Part shown: positions 7,389 to 17,188 of the stretch, piece after piece
Numbering within the stretch: the first letter of the stretch is position 1
Layout: every line of letters starts with the position of its first letter
NCBI GenBank assembly: GCA_020638855.1
Contig: JACKHT010000001.1
Location: 186,001 to 250,000, forward strand
Direction: 5' to 3'
Length of the DNA: 64,000 nucleotides
Origin: Planctomycetota bacterium
GTDB lineage: Bacteria; Planctomycetota; UBA1135; GCA-002686595
Made by a program: the position numbers and the translations under genes
Notes under the pieces: generated by a model
The model's input: the letters and a program-made list of their open reading frames with translations, nothing else
What the model was told of the DNA's origin: nothing
Database searches by the model: none

Positions 7389-9380
7389 ATGCGCGCCTTC
7401 ATCGTGCTCGTTCTCGCCCTCGCCCTCGCGATTGGCGGGTACTTTGCCTTCAACCAGTCCAAGAAAGCCGACCCGAACACGGGGACTCCTGCTCTGCAAG
7501 GAACCGGCGAGCTGGACCCCAATGCGGCGGCCGACCCCGGCTCAAAAGCCGAAGTCTCGCTGCAAGGCGGCGATTTCAACGGTGAGCGCCAGGCCCAGCC
7601 GGTGGCCCCCGAGGCCGGCGGCGACGGCAACTCGATCACAACCAACGCCGACGCCAGCACGGGCAAAGTGCTGGGTCGCGTGGTCAACCTGGAAGGAACT
7701 CCGATCGAAGGGGCCGACGTCACCTTGACCCGTTTCGGGGGTGCGAGCCTGTTCTTCAGCGGCCCCGGTGAAATCGATCGCTCCACCGATCGGACGGCGA
7801 AGACCGACAAGGAGGGTCGCTTCGAGTTCCTGGCCGTGGCGCCCTATAGCATGTACACGCTGCTGGCGGACCATGAGTCCTACGCTAGCGTCGAACGCGG
7901 CCCCCTCGACACCACCGGCGGCGCCGTGATCGAGCAAGAGCTGGTTTTGGGCGATGGAGCACGGCTCTTCGGCCAGATCAAGGACACCCAGGGCAACTCG
8001 GTGGGCAATGCCAGGGTGGTTTTGACCCCCACCGCGCTCGGAGCCATCCCTGGCGAAGAGGGCCTTGGGCGGCGCGAAGTGCAAAGCGATGCAGGTGGCC
8101 GCTATGAATTCCTGCACTGCGCCAAGGGACCGCACGTTTTGACGATTTCCGCCGACGGCTACGGCCAGGCCACGATCCAAAACCTGGTCGTGACGGGCGA
8201 AGATGCCATGGAGCGCAACGTGGAACTGGATGTGGCTCAATTGATGGGAGGTCGCGTGCTCGACCAGGCTGGGGCCCCGATCGAAGGCGCCAAAATCGAC
8301 GCTTTCCTAATCGCCAACCGGGCCACCCGGACCCAAACGTCGACCCTGTCCAACAAGGATGGCGCCTTTGAATTCCAAGACGTCGTAGCGGGCAGCTACA
8401 CCCTGCGTGCGGATGCCAAAGGCTACAAGGTAGCCACCGTCAACCGCGTCAATGCGGGCGAGATGAACATCGAGATCCAACTCCTGCCGCTTCCGACGGT
8501 GAGTGGGCAAGTGTTCGACTCCAACGGCGATCCGGTCACGCAATACACCATCAACCTCCGAACCGGGGTCCAAAACAGCGATCTCTCGATGCTGGTGGGC
8601 GGCTCGCGGATCCAGGTCAAGGACCCCGAAGGTCGCTATTCGATGACTCTGCCCCAGGCCGGCCAATTCCTGGTGGAGGCCACCACTGCCGGCTACGCAC
8701 CTTCGCTGTCGAACTCCTTCACAGCCAGCGATGGACAGAACCTAACCGGGATCAACGTCCAGCTGACCACGGGCGGAACGATTCGCGGGCGGTTGGTGGC
8801 ACAGGATGGAACGCCCATCGCGGGCGCTTCCGTCAAGACCGAGAACAACGAGTGGACTGGCGGCGGTTTCGACCTGAGCCTAGGCGAGTCGTTCCCCGGA
8901 ATGTCCACCAAGAAGACCGCCAAGACGGGAGCCAACGGCGAGTTCGTTCTGCGCGGGCTGCATCCCACCCAATACTTGGTCCAATTCACCCATCCCGACT
9001 ACGCCCAGACCGCCCTGCGCAACGTGGCTGTGTCCGAGGGGGTCGAAACCAACCTCAAGGACATCCGACTGGAGCGCGGTAGCTCGATCACGGGGACGGT
9101 TCGCGGCCCTGGTGGGACCCCCCTGAGCGGCGCCACCGTCAACCTGATCTTGGAGACTTCGACCGAGTTCCCGCTGCAATACTCGGCTCGCACCAACAAG
9201 GACGGCGTCTACTCGGTCAAGAGCGTTCGTTCAGGCAACTACTACTTCAGCGCCCAACGCCCCAGTGCGGGCGGCGACAACCCGTTTGCCGGGGCGGCGG
9301 ACATGCAGAAGACCCGCCGCACGATTTCCATCAGCGGAGACGGCAAGTACCAGGGCGAAGACTTTGAGATCAACGACTGA
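7389..9380 (+). CDS. Membrane-anchored or secreted carboxypeptidase-regulatory-like repeat protein
   Basis: 663 residues. The N-terminal signal or anchor helix is at about 3-22 (FIVLVLALALAIGGYFAF), followed by a low-complexity linker to about residue 85. The rest is a string of about six carboxypeptidase-regulatory/Ig-like beta domains, each beginning with a form of GxVxxxxGxPIxGAxV and ending with xxGxFxFxxVxxGxYxLxxxxxGY. Examples start near 92 (LGRVVNLEGTPIEGADV), 190, 280, 370, 460 and 560. Such domains are structural or binding modules on the cell surface or in the periplasm. No enzyme domain is present. It appears to be a single-gene unit, ended by a strong hairpin at 9401-9434. Confidence 0.88.
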   Translation: MRAFIVLVLALALAIGGYFAFNQSKKADPNTGTPALQGTGELDPNAAADPGSKAEVSLQGGDFNGERQAQPVAPEAGGDGNSITTNADASTGKVLGRVVNLEGTPIEGADVTLTRFGGASLFFSGPGEIDRSTDRTAKTDKEGRFEFLAVAPYSMYTLLADHESYASVERGPLDTTGGAVIEQELVLGDGARLFGQIKDTQGNSVGNARVVLTPTALGAIPGEEGLGRREVQSDAGGRYEFLHCAKGPHVLTISADGYGQATIQNLVVTGEDAMERNVELDVAQLMGGRVLDQAGAPIEGAKIDAFLIANRATRTQTSTLSNKDGAFEFQDVVAGSYTLRADAKGYKVATVNRVNAGEMNIEIQLLPLPTVSGQVFDSNGDPVTQYTINLRTGVQNSDLSMLVGGSRIQVKDPEGRYSMTLPQAGQFLVEATTAGYAPSLSNSFTASDGQNLTGINVQLTTGGTIRGRLVAQDGTPIAGASVKTENNEWTGGGFDLSLGESFPGMSTKKTAKTGANGEFVLRGLHPTQYLVQFTHPDYAQTALRNVAVSEGVETNLKDIRLERGSSITGTVRGPGGTPLSGATVNLILETSTEFPLQYSARTNKDGVYSVKSVRSGNYYFSAQRPSAGGDNPFAGAADMQKTRRTISISGDGKYQGEDFEIND

Positions 9381-9400
9381 TCGCTGACCACTGCCATGAC

Positions 9401-9441
9401 GCGGGCCGCGCCTTCCCAGGGAGGTGCGGCCCGCTGGGTTT
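9401..9441 (+). terminator. Likely Rho-independent terminator after the repeat-protein gene
   Basis: A 12-bp stem (9401-9412 pairing with 9423-9434, nine G/C pairs followed by one G-U and two G-C) closes a ten-base loop and is followed by TGGGTTT. It lies 20 bp after the stop codon. The T tract is short, so efficiency is uncertain. Confidence 0.6.
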
Positions 9442-9541
9442 CCAGAATTCCGCATCCTGCACCCCAATCCAGGGTTCGGTGCGAATCGGGTCCGTTCTGC
9501 GCTTTTGGCCCCGCGCCGCCAACGGGTAGAATCGACCTATC

Positions 9542-10291
9542 GTGTCCGCTACCCATACACCGGAGAGCCATACACCCGAGAGTCTGTCGGCGCACTTGAG
9601 CCACCTCCTCGGGGCCCCCGTGCACCTGGAAGTGCGCCGGGATCGGAGTGTGCCGGTCCAAGCCCGGGCCATGCGCTTCCTTCCGTTTGCACGCGGTGGG
9701 GTGGAACTCAAGGTCCACGAGTTGTTCCTAAGCGCCCCCCCCACGGTCCACCAGGACATGGCCGCCTGGCTCAAGGTAGGCAAGCGTGCCAAGGCTTCCT
9801 GCCAACGGCTCGACCACTGGATCCAAGGGGCGCTCCAAACACTTCCTCCGCTCCAGCCCCGCCGCTTGAGGCTCCAGCACCAGGGTCGAGTGCATGACCT
9901 CCAAGCCATCCAACTCGAATTGCTCGGTTCGGAGCTAGCCCATGCGTTCGAGGGATTCCCCCAGACTTCCGAGCCTCGCCATCCCATTCCGCACATCACC
10001 TGGGGGCGGGCAGGTCGCGGCAAGAAAGTCCGATCGATTCGGTTGGGAAGCTACAACACCGAAAACAACCTAGTTCGCATCCACCCCCGACTCGATCAAC
10101 CCGCGGTCCCAGAGCGCTTCGTACGTTACATCGTGTTCCACGAGCTACTGCACGCAATCTATCCCAGCCAGAAGGATCGCTCGGGGCGCTGGATTCACCA
10201 CACCCCCAAATTCAAGGCACGCGAACGACAATTCCCCGACTATGCCTTTGCGCTGGAGTGGGAGAAGAGCACGCTCTTTCGAGTCATCTGA
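9542..10291 (+). CDS. SprT-like / YgjP-type putative metalloprotease
   Basis: 249 residues from a GTG at 9542; no in-frame ATG precedes the conserved body. The zinc motif HELLH is at H200-E201-H204, with a further histidine pair at 219-220 in WIHHTPKFKARERQFPDY, the arrangement of SprT-like proteins (HExxH followed by a downstream His and an F/Y-rich end). There is no signal peptide, so it is cytoplasmic. Bacterial members are mostly uncharacterised; eukaryotic SPRTN digests DNA-protein crosslinks. Residues 1-140 show no recognised domain. It converges with the CpsD-like gene, leaving 47 bp between stops. Confidence 0.82.
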   Translation: MSATHTPESHTPESLSAHLSHLLGAPVHLEVRRDRSVPVQARAMRFLPFARGGVELKVHELFLSAPPTVHQDMAAWLKVGKRAKASCQRLDHWIQGALQTLPPLQPRRLRLQHQGRVHDLQAIQLELLGSELAHAFEGFPQTSEPRHPIPHITWGRAGRGKKVRSIRLGSYNTENNLVRIHPRLDQPAVPERFVRYIVFHELLHAIYPSQKDRSGRWIHHTPKFKARERQFPDYAFALEWEKSTLFRVI

Positions 10292-10338
10292 CCGCTGCCC
10301 AAAGGGATGCATCCAAAGCCCTCCGGCCCGCACCCCAC

Positions 10339-11073
10339 CTAGGAGTATTCCTTGGAGATGTCGGGCTGGTTGGCATCGATCAGGCAGGTGCCGAGCACGT
10401 TTCCGCCCAGGGCCTCCAGCGTGTTGTGGGTCCGCTGCACGTGGTAACGTGCGGTCGAGCCCATCCGCACGACCAGCAAGATCCCATCCGCCATCGCCCC
10501 CAAGAGGCTAGCATCGGATACGTTGAGCGCCGCCGGCGTGTCGATGAGCACGTAGGAAAATCGTTGACGAAGCCGATTCATGACCGTTTTCATGCGATCC
10601 GAACCCAGCAATTCCGAAGGGTTGCGCGGGGGTGTTCCGGCACCAAGGATGGAGACGCCTTCAATCGAAGTGCCTCGCACCGCTTGATCGATGGTGAGCT
10701 TTCCGGACAGCAACTCGCTCAAACCCTGGCGGCGTGGAAGGCCCAAGAACTTCTCCACAGAAGGGTTGTGCAGGTCCGCATCGAGCACGAGAACGTGCAA
10801 ACCGGGCACCTCGGCCATGGCGACCGCCAAGTTCAGGGTCGAGACCGTCTTGCCTTCCCCAGGCAGGGCGCTGGTCACTACCAACGTGTGCGAGGCACCG
10901 TCGGTGTTCATGGCCTGAATCGAGTTGCGCAGTCCCCGAAACTGCTCCGCGATCAACCCTTGCGGGCTATGCACCATGGCGATCTCTTCGCGCCGAATGG
11001 GCACGTTCAGCGACTCTTCGGGAACGGCGGGGGGGAATCCCGGTCCGGATAGGTTGGGTTCGCGTTTTGCCAT
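10339..11073 (-). CDS. CpsD/CapB-family tyrosine-kinase-like P-loop ATPase
   Basis: 244 residues from the ATG at 11073. The P-loop domain has Walker A in TSALPGEGKTVS (about 67-78), Walker A' VLVLDADLHNPSV (about 94-106) and Walker B YVLIDTPA (about 174-181), the order of bacterial BY-kinases that control capsule and exopolysaccharide export. An upstream PQGLIAEQFRGLRNSI segment (about 37-52) matches the region that contacts the membrane partner in this family. Typical CpsD ends with a run of tyrosines for autophosphorylation; here the tail has only Y243. No Wzc/CpsC-type membrane partner or polysaccharide gene is adjacent, so it acts in trans or does something else. Confidence 0.86.
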   Translation of the reverse strand: MAKREPNLSGPGFPPAVPEESLNVPIRREEIAMVHSPQGLIAEQFRGLRNSIQAMNTDGASHTLVVTSALPGEGKTVSTLNLAVAMAEVPGLHVLVLDADLHNPSVEKFLGLPRRQGLSELLSGKLTIDQAVRGTSIEGVSILGAGTPPRNPSELLGSDRMKTVMNRLRQRFSYVLIDTPAALNVSDASLLGAMADGILLVVRMGSTARYHVQRTHNTLEALGGNVLGTCLIDANQPDISKEYS

Positions 11074-11352
11074 GGTTCGCTTCGGCTCTGTGGGGATTCC
11101 GGGGAGGGTTCGCTTGGAAGTGCGGATTCGGTACGTCACTCCAGGTCCGGCCCCCGGGGGCTTCGGGAGATCCAAATCGAGCGGGCAGGTCAAGGTACGC
11201 GCCGGGCCCTGGCGATGGCAATCGCAACCCTGTTGAATTGGCTTGGCGAGCGGAGAACCCCTCCCAAAAACCCGAAATGGGCAACCCTAGTCGGCAACCG
11301 GGGTGACCGGGGCGGCCCCCCAACCAGGGGACTTCTTCCGGGTTGGCAGGCC

Positions 11353-13398
11353 CTATTGCGGGAGCACCAGCTCGCTCGACCCCATGGGCTCCTGGGGCTC
11401 GGGTGGGCGCGTAAGCGTCGATCCCCAATCCAGTAGGGTGCGAGCCAGGGGGTGCGCGGAACGGGTCGCCACTCGCCGTAGATCCCCATCGAAGTCCTCG
11501 GCCTTCACCGGCAGGCGTTGGGCTCGCAAGCAGCGCATGGCCACCTCGAGCGCGGGCTCGAGAGCCTCGCTGGGAACCTCTTGCTCCAAAGCACGGATCA
11601 AGGAGCCCCGCACTCGATCCTCCAAGGTCCCCCATTGGATCAGATAGGCCACTTCCAGCCACTCGTCCCGATCCAGTTGGAGCTTGCCTAGCAGGGCCTC
11701 GAGTCGAGCCCTGGCCTGGGGCAATTCCATCAGGCCCAAGGCCAACGCCCAGCGCTTGGAAGCGAGGCTGGCTGCGGGAGACGACTCCAACCTTTGCAGC
11801 AAGTCGCGGAGCAAGCCTTCGCGCCCGGTCGCCAAGGCGGCACGCAGCACGGCGACCGGTTCGTTCCAGAGGGCCGGTCCGGTGGCGGCCTGCAGCAAGC
11901 TATTGGTGGCCGCCGCTCGGTCGCCGGTTGTGGCTTGCCACAACGCGAGCCGCACCAGCTCTGGGCTCCGGGCAAACGCGGCTCCCGCCCCGTTGGGAGG
12001 CGTCAACCCCAAGGCTTCCGCCGATGCGATCACGCCTTCGCGTGCCACGGGGCTCAATCCCGAGATCCAGTCGGCACCCCCAACCAGCGGTCCGGGCTTG
12101 GGATCCACCCCCATCGAGTCCAACGCCAACAAAGCGGCCCGTCGCAGCGCGGGGTCGGACTTCGGGTCTTGGACCACGCGCCACGCCTCGGCCGCCAACC
12201 CGGGATGCAACTCGCCACGCTGGGCGTAGGCCGCAAACGCCAGCCACAATCGCAACGTCGAGAGCCCTGGCCCGGACCCCGTTGCGAGCAAGGTGTCGGC
12301 CAAGGGGCTCCCGTCCTCCAGGAAACTGGGCGCATGGACCAAGGCCCTTCCGGCCAAAGACCACCCATCTCGGGCAAGAACGCTCCCGGGAGCACCCGTC
12401 TGGTCGAGTGCGCCGAGCAGAGCGGTGATCCCTTGCCGAGAGGTCAAGGCACGGACCACTCGATCCCCATCGGCAGCCACGCACAGCGCGGGCCAAAACT
12501 CGATCCGACCCGCCAAGCAGCGGGCTTCCAGCCAGCCGATGGCCGCTGGCCAGCCCGCTTGCGCGAGGGCCGTCGCACTGGCGCGGGCTAGGTTCGGGTC
12601 ACTCGCCTGCGCCGCATTGCGGATCCAACCGGCCAACAGTTCCGCCCCGCGCACGTCTTGGATGTTGCCCGCTTGGCGGATTCGAAGGAAGGGCCGAGGT
12701 CGCACTGCGGTTTCCAAGGTCAAGGGCTCCGGTCGCCACCCCCACAACTCCCAACTCGCGCGGTGCGCCCGCACCAGCCGAGCCAAGAGCCGTGGCCAGC
12801 CGCCCTCCAACACCTCCGGCGCACGAGCCATTGGATCCCGTTGGAGGCTCCGCTGGGGGTCGAGCCCGGGATCCAAAACAAGCGCAACCGGGAGATCCCC
12901 GTAGCGCTGGAGCCGCAGCAGGGCGGTCACCAATCCCCCGGGAGCTGGCTGGCTAGGGTCGGTTTCGAGCTGCCCTACGGGACCGGGGTTTTCGGTCCAC
13001 TCCTCGGGCAGCGACCCGCGTCGCACACCATCGGCAAGCGCCGGATTCCAACGCAAAGCGCTGCGCTCCAACGCCCACTCCCCGACTTCGCGTACGGCGG
13101 CCTCGGGATGGATGGATGCTTGCGCGGCCAAGTCCAAGAGCCGGGGATGGGCACTGAGCACCTCGGCCAGGGCCCAGCGGCCTTCCAAGTCGTCTGCCAG
13201 AGCCGCTTGGAACACCAGCGGGGCATCGGCGAGGGTCAAATGAACGCCCAGGTATCCCTGCGCTTGAGTGCGGAGCGCCGATTGACTGGAAGCCAAATCT
13301 TGAAGCGATGAGCGCACATCATCCTGGACCCCCCCAAAGGCCTGGACCTCCCCAAAGGCGAGTCCGAACACGAAACAGCCGATGCACCAGAACCCCAT
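11353..13398 (-). CDS. Large secreted alpha-helical (HEAT-like) protein of unknown function
   Basis: 681 residues from the ATG at 13398, chosen because it begins a signal-peptide-like segment (MGFWCIGCFVFGLAFGEVQA); the frame continues upstream over the divergent biotin carboxylase start, which is implausible. The body is rich in A, L, R and W with short helix pairs resembling degenerate HEAT/armadillo repeats (for example AAVREVGEWALERSALRW and DPALRRAALLALDSMGVD). No catalytic motif was recognised. Similar large helical secreted proteins are common in planctomycete-type genomes. It is transcribed alone or with the CpsD-like gene 280 bp downstream; nothing recognisable lies in that 280-bp gap. 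Confidence 0.75.
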   Translation of the reverse strand: MGFWCIGCFVFGLAFGEVQAFGGVQDDVRSSLQDLASSQSALRTQAQGYLGVHLTLADAPLVFQAALADDLEGRWALAEVLSAHPRLLDLAAQASIHPEAAVREVGEWALERSALRWNPALADGVRRGSLPEEWTENPGPVGQLETDPSQPAPGGLVTALLRLQRYGDLPVALVLDPGLDPQRSLQRDPMARAPEVLEGGWPRLLARLVRAHRASWELWGWRPEPLTLETAVRPRPFLRIRQAGNIQDVRGAELLAGWIRNAAQASDPNLARASATALAQAGWPAAIGWLEARCLAGRIEFWPALCVAADGDRVVRALTSRQGITALLGALDQTGAPGSVLARDGWSLAGRALVHAPSFLEDGSPLADTLLATGSGPGLSTLRLWLAFAAYAQRGELHPGLAAEAWRVVQDPKSDPALRRAALLALDSMGVDPKPGPLVGGADWISGLSPVAREGVIASAEALGLTPPNGAGAAFARSPELVRLALWQATTGDRAAATNSLLQAATGPALWNEPVAVLRAALATGREGLLRDLLQRLESSPAASLASKRWALALGLMELPQARARLEALLGKLQLDRDEWLEVAYLIQWGTLEDRVRGSLIRALEQEVPSEALEPALEVAMRCLRAQRLPVKAEDFDGDLRRVATRSAHPLARTLLDWGSTLTRPPEPQEPMGSSELVLPQ

Positions 13399-13516
13399 GA
13401 GGAACCATGGTAGCGCCCCCACCAGGCATGGGTCTCCCCTTTTGTGACCACCTAGCGCGGAACTTGGGCACCACATCTGGGCAGGGAGGCCCCTCCGCCG
13501 GTAGCCTATGCGCTGC

Positions 13517-14878
13517 ATGTTCCGCAAGATCTTGATTGCCAATCGCGGCGAACCGGTGGTTCGTATCGCCCGTGCCGCCCATTCGCTTGGTATCCAATGT
13601 GTGGGTGTCGCTTCGGACGCGGATCTCGAGGCCTCCTGGCTCGAATGCTTGGACGAGGTGGTGCCGATTGGGGGCAAAGCCCCCCGCGACAGCTACTTGG
13701 ACATGGCTTCGGTCGTCCAGGCGGGAGTCCAAACCGGGTGCGTCGCGGTCCACCCCGGCTGGGGCTTCTTGGCGGAAAACCCGCGCTTCGCGGCGTTGTG
13801 CGCGCAGCACGGCATGACCTTTGTGGGGCCCTCCCCTGCGGTCATGCAGCGCATGGCCCTCAAGTGGCCCGCCAAGGCCTCGATGCGCGCCGCAGGCTTG
13901 GTTTGCATCCCCGGATCGGAGGGGTTGTTGCCGGACCTTGCCACGGGACGCCAACTCGCGGACCAAATGGGGTACCCCGTCATTCTCAAAGCCGATGCGG
14001 GCGGCGGAGGGCGGGGCATGCGGCGCGTCTTTGAGCCCGGTCAGTTTGCGCAAGCCTACCAATCAGCCCAGGCCGAAGCCCAGGCGGCCTTTGGCAACGG
14101 AGCCCTGTATCTGGAACGCTACCTCACCGGCGGCCGGCACATCGAATTCCAGATTTTGGCCGATGCCTTTGGCCATGCGGTGCACCTGTTCGAACGGGAC
14201 TGCTCGGTGCAGCGCAACCACCAGAAACTCATTGAAGAAGGTCCTAGCCCCGCCCTCAGCGCCGAAGATCGTATGCGCGTGGGCCAGCAGGTAGCCATGG
14301 CTGCGGCAGCCATCGGATACCACGGCGCAGGCACGGTGGAATTCTTGCGGCGGGCGGATACCGGCGAACTGTGCTTCATGGAAATGAACACGCGCCTGCA
14401 GGTGGAACATTGCGTGAGCGAGATGGTGACGGGGGTCGACATTGTGGCGCAGCAAATCCGCATCGCGGCCAACGAGCACCTCGAACTCACCCAAGACGCG
14501 CTCACCTTGAAGGGCCACGCGATGGAAATCCGGCTCAACGCCGAAGATCCCGACGCGAATTTCCAACCGACGCCGGGTCTCCTGACAGCATTCACGATCC
14601 CGACCGATCAGGGTCCGGGGACCGTGCGCGTGGACACGCACTTGCGCGCGGGCGATCGGATCTCCCCCTACTACGATTCGCTCCTGGCCAAAGTGATCGC
14701 CCACGGGCGCTCGCGGGCCGAGGCAATCGAAACCCTCGTGAAGACCCTCCGCGCCACGCGCGTGGAAGGCGTCAAGACGACCGCAGGCTTGCACCTCAAG
14801 GTCCTGCAGAGCCCAGCCTTCCAAAGCGGCGACTACGACACATCCGCTATCCCTGGCTTCCCCCAATCGCGTGCTTGA
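13517..14878 (+). CDS. Acyl-CoA carboxylase, biotin carboxylase subunit
   Basis: 453 residues from the ATG at 13517 (MFRKILIANRGEP); an ATG three codons earlier is also possible. It performs the ATP-dependent carboxylation of biotin. Marks: IANRGE at the start, VHPGWGFLAENPRF, the glycine-rich ATP loop KADAGGGGRGM (about residues 156-166), ERDCSVQRNHQKLIEE, and the metal/active-site segment EMNTRLQVEHCVSEMVTG (about 292-309). It stops after the biotin-carboxylase fold and has no C-terminal biotinyl domain, unlike most acyl-CoA carboxylase alpha subunits. The biotin-bearing domain is instead on the next gene, three bases downstream. The substrate (acetyl-, propionyl- or another acyl-CoA) cannot be decided. 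Confidence 0.93.
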   Translation: MFRKILIANRGEPVVRIARAAHSLGIQCVGVASDADLEASWLECLDEVVPIGGKAPRDSYLDMASVVQAGVQTGCVAVHPGWGFLAENPRFAALCAQHGMTFVGPSPAVMQRMALKWPAKASMRAAGLVCIPGSEGLLPDLATGRQLADQMGYPVILKADAGGGGRGMRRVFEPGQFAQAYQSAQAEAQAAFGNGALYLERYLTGGRHIEFQILADAFGHAVHLFERDCSVQRNHQKLIEEGPSPALSAEDRMRVGQQVAMAAAAIGYHGAGTVEFLRRADTGELCFMEMNTRLQVEHCVSEMVTGVDIVAQQIRIAANEHLELTQDALTLKGHAMEIRLNAEDPDANFQPTPGLLTAFTIPTDQGPGTVRVDTHLRAGDRISPYYDSLLAKVIAHGRSRAEAIETLVKTLRATRVEGVKTTAGLHLKVLQSPAFQSGDYDTSAIPGFPQSRA

Positions 14879-14881
14879 ACC

Positions 14882-17185
14882 ATGGCCAAGGTCCCCCTCT
14901 CCCCATTCGGTAAGGACCGTTCGTCCTTCCTCGACGACGCGAGCTTCCAAAAGAATCAAGCGGCCCTAGCCGCCCAAGTGGTCGAACTCCAGGACCGGCG
15001 CGCGGGCATCGAGGCGGGGTGGGGAGCGTCCTACGCCGATCGGGTGCACCAAAAGGGCAAGCTCACCGCGCGTGAACGAATCGAGTTGCTGCGCGACCCA
15101 GACACGCGCCTGTTCGAGGTCGGGACCTTCGTCAACGACGGCCTTTCGTTTGGCAAGCTGAAGTCCCCGGCTGCAGGGGTGGTCACCGCGTTCGTGCGGG
15201 TCGCAGGGCGCTGGACCATGGTCATTGCCAACGACAACACCGTGGCCTCGGGTTCTTGGTGGCCCAAGACCCCCGAGAAGATCGAGCGCGCCCAAGAGAT
15301 GGCGCTGCGCTTGCGGCTTCCGGTGGTCTACCTCGTGGACTGTTCGGGGCTCTTCTTGCCCGAACAATCGCACACCTTCCCTGGCCGAACGGGCGCGGGC
15401 CATATCTTCCAAAAGAACTCGAAGCTCTCTGCGGCGGGCGTGCCGCAGATCGCCGGGGTTTTCGGCGATTGCATTGCGGGTGGCGGGTACATGCCGATCA
15501 TTTCCGATCGGGTGTTCATGACCGAACAAGCCTACATGGTCATCGCGGGTGCTGCGCTGATCCAGGGGGCCAAGAGCCAAAAGCTCTCGAGCTTGGACAT
15601 CGGCGGGCCCGAGGTCCACGTGCACCAATCCGGCTGCGCCGATGTGCGCGTGCCCGACGACCAGGTGGCTTTGACCTTGATCCGCGAGGAGATCCAGAAG
15701 CTCCCCACCAGCGGCGCAGATTTCTACCGGCACGGGGCGGAAGCCTGCCCCCCCCTGCACCCCACCGCCGAATTGAACGGCCTGTTCCCTCCCGATCACC
15801 GGCACGTGTACGACATGGAGCAGGTCATTGCCCGCCTGGTCGACCACTCGATGTTCTGGGAGCTTTGGCCCGAACGCGGCCGCGAGGTCATCGTGGGGAT
15901 CGCTCGGGTCGGTGGATTGTACATGGGATTCTGCGCCAACCGACAGGGCTTGATCGACGACGCGGAACGCGAAGGCCAAAAGAAGCCGGCAGGAATCCTC
16001 TACCGCGAAGGCATCGCCAAGCTGGCGGCATTCAGCCGCGCCTGCAATGACGATGGCGTGCCCATCGTTTGGCTGCAGGACATATCGGGATTCGACATCG
16101 GGGTGGAAGCCGAACGCTTGGGGCTCTTGGGTTATGGTTCGAGTTTGATCTACTCGAACAGCACCAACCAAGTGCCGATGTTCACGCTGCTCCTGCGCAA
16201 GGCTTCGGGGGCTGGCTACTACGCCATGGCGGGGCTGCCCTACGAGCCCGTGGTCCAACTCTCGACGCCCATCACGCGCCAGTCGGTGATGGAAGGACGC
16301 ACGCTCGCCATCGCGGCGTTCAACACCAAGCTCGACGACCAGTTCGAGATTGCGGTGAGCGACCCGGCCGAGCGTGCGGCCATCGCCCAAGGCATGGCCG
16401 ACACCGAAGCCCGCATCGAAGGCGACATGGACCCCTACAAGTCCGCCAGCCAAATGGACACCGACGAAGTCGTGGCCCCGGCCGAGCTGCGGGCTTGGCT
16501 CGAGTTGTTCGCGGAAACCGCCTACCAGAGCCCTGGATACCGGCGCCTCAAGAACCCGCGCATCTGGTCGCTGCACGACTTGGCCGCCCTGGCCGAGCCC
16601 CGGCGCGCCAAGGGGCGCACGAGTTTGGAGTGGCTGGTGGTGACCCAAGGGGACCGCTTCGAGCTGCAGACGCCCAAGGCGGGCCTGATCACCGAGTTGC
16701 CGCGCAAAGGCTGGGCGCTCGCGCCGGGGCAACCTGCGGGCGTGCTCTTGGTGCTGGGCCAAGCCGTGGACTTGGTTCTGCCCGCGGGCATCGCCGGGAT
16801 GGTCGATGGGGACCCGCTGCGCGAAGTCCGCCGGCCCGTGGGAGCCGGGACCACGCTACTGGTCTTGCGCCCACTGGGCGATGCGCTGCAAGCCGTGGAA
16901 ACGGCCCAGGCCGGCGAACACTCGGGAGTCCTCGCAATTCCCTCGCCGCAAAGTGGACGGTTCTACCAGCGGCCTAGCCCCCACGATCCGGCCTTCCTGG
17001 AGCTGGGTGCGATCCTGGAAGCGGGCATGCCCGTGGGGCTGATCGAAGTCATGAAGACCTTTGCCCAAGTGCCCTTCGTGCCCCAGGGTGCGTTGCCCGC
17101 CAAGGTGCGGGCCGTGCGCTGGTTGGTGTCCGACGGTGCCGATGTGGAAGAAGGAACGCCGCTGTTGGAAGTCGAGCCCGCCTGA
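14882..17185 (+). CDS. Acyl-CoA carboxylase carboxyltransferase fused to a C-terminal biotinyl domain
   Basis: 767 residues. Residues 1-540 are a complete carboxyltransferase of the propionyl/methylcrotonyl-CoA carboxylase beta type: GKLTARERIELL near 60; oxyanion/CoA segments FGDCIAGGGYMP and IAGAALIQGAKSQ; second half QDISGFDIGVEAE, SGAGYYAMAG and DQFEIAVSDPAERAA. After a linker, residues about 690-767 form a biotin-carboxyl-carrier domain with the lysine in LIEVMKTFAQVPF (K725), a variant of the usual EAMKM. The domain order CT-BCCP, paired with a BC subunit that lacks BCCP, is unusual; the carrier is normally fused to BC or separate. The gene starts three bases after the BC gene stop, so the two are translationally linked. 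Confidence 0.92.
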   Translation: MAKVPLSPFGKDRSSFLDDASFQKNQAALAAQVVELQDRRAGIEAGWGASYADRVHQKGKLTARERIELLRDPDTRLFEVGTFVNDGLSFGKLKSPAAGVVTAFVRVAGRWTMVIANDNTVASGSWWPKTPEKIERAQEMALRLRLPVVYLVDCSGLFLPEQSHTFPGRTGAGHIFQKNSKLSAAGVPQIAGVFGDCIAGGGYMPIISDRVFMTEQAYMVIAGAALIQGAKSQKLSSLDIGGPEVHVHQSGCADVRVPDDQVALTLIREEIQKLPTSGADFYRHGAEACPPLHPTAELNGLFPPDHRHVYDMEQVIARLVDHSMFWELWPERGREVIVGIARVGGLYMGFCANRQGLIDDAEREGQKKPAGILYREGIAKLAAFSRACNDDGVPIVWLQDISGFDIGVEAERLGLLGYGSSLIYSNSTNQVPMFTLLLRKASGAGYYAMAGLPYEPVVQLSTPITRQSVMEGRTLAIAAFNTKLDDQFEIAVSDPAERAAIAQGMADTEARIEGDMDPYKSASQMDTDEVVAPAELRAWLELFAETAYQSPGYRRLKNPRIWSLHDLAALAEPRRAKGRTSLEWLVVTQGDRFELQTPKAGLITELPRKGWALAPGQPAGVLLVLGQAVDLVLPAGIAGMVDGDPLREVRRPVGAGTTLLVLRPLGDALQAVETAQAGEHSGVLAIPSPQSGRFYQRPSPHDPAFLELGAILEAGMPVGLIEVMKTFAQVPFVPQGALPAKVRAVRWLVSDGADVEEGTPLLEVEPA

Positions 17186-17188
17186 TCG

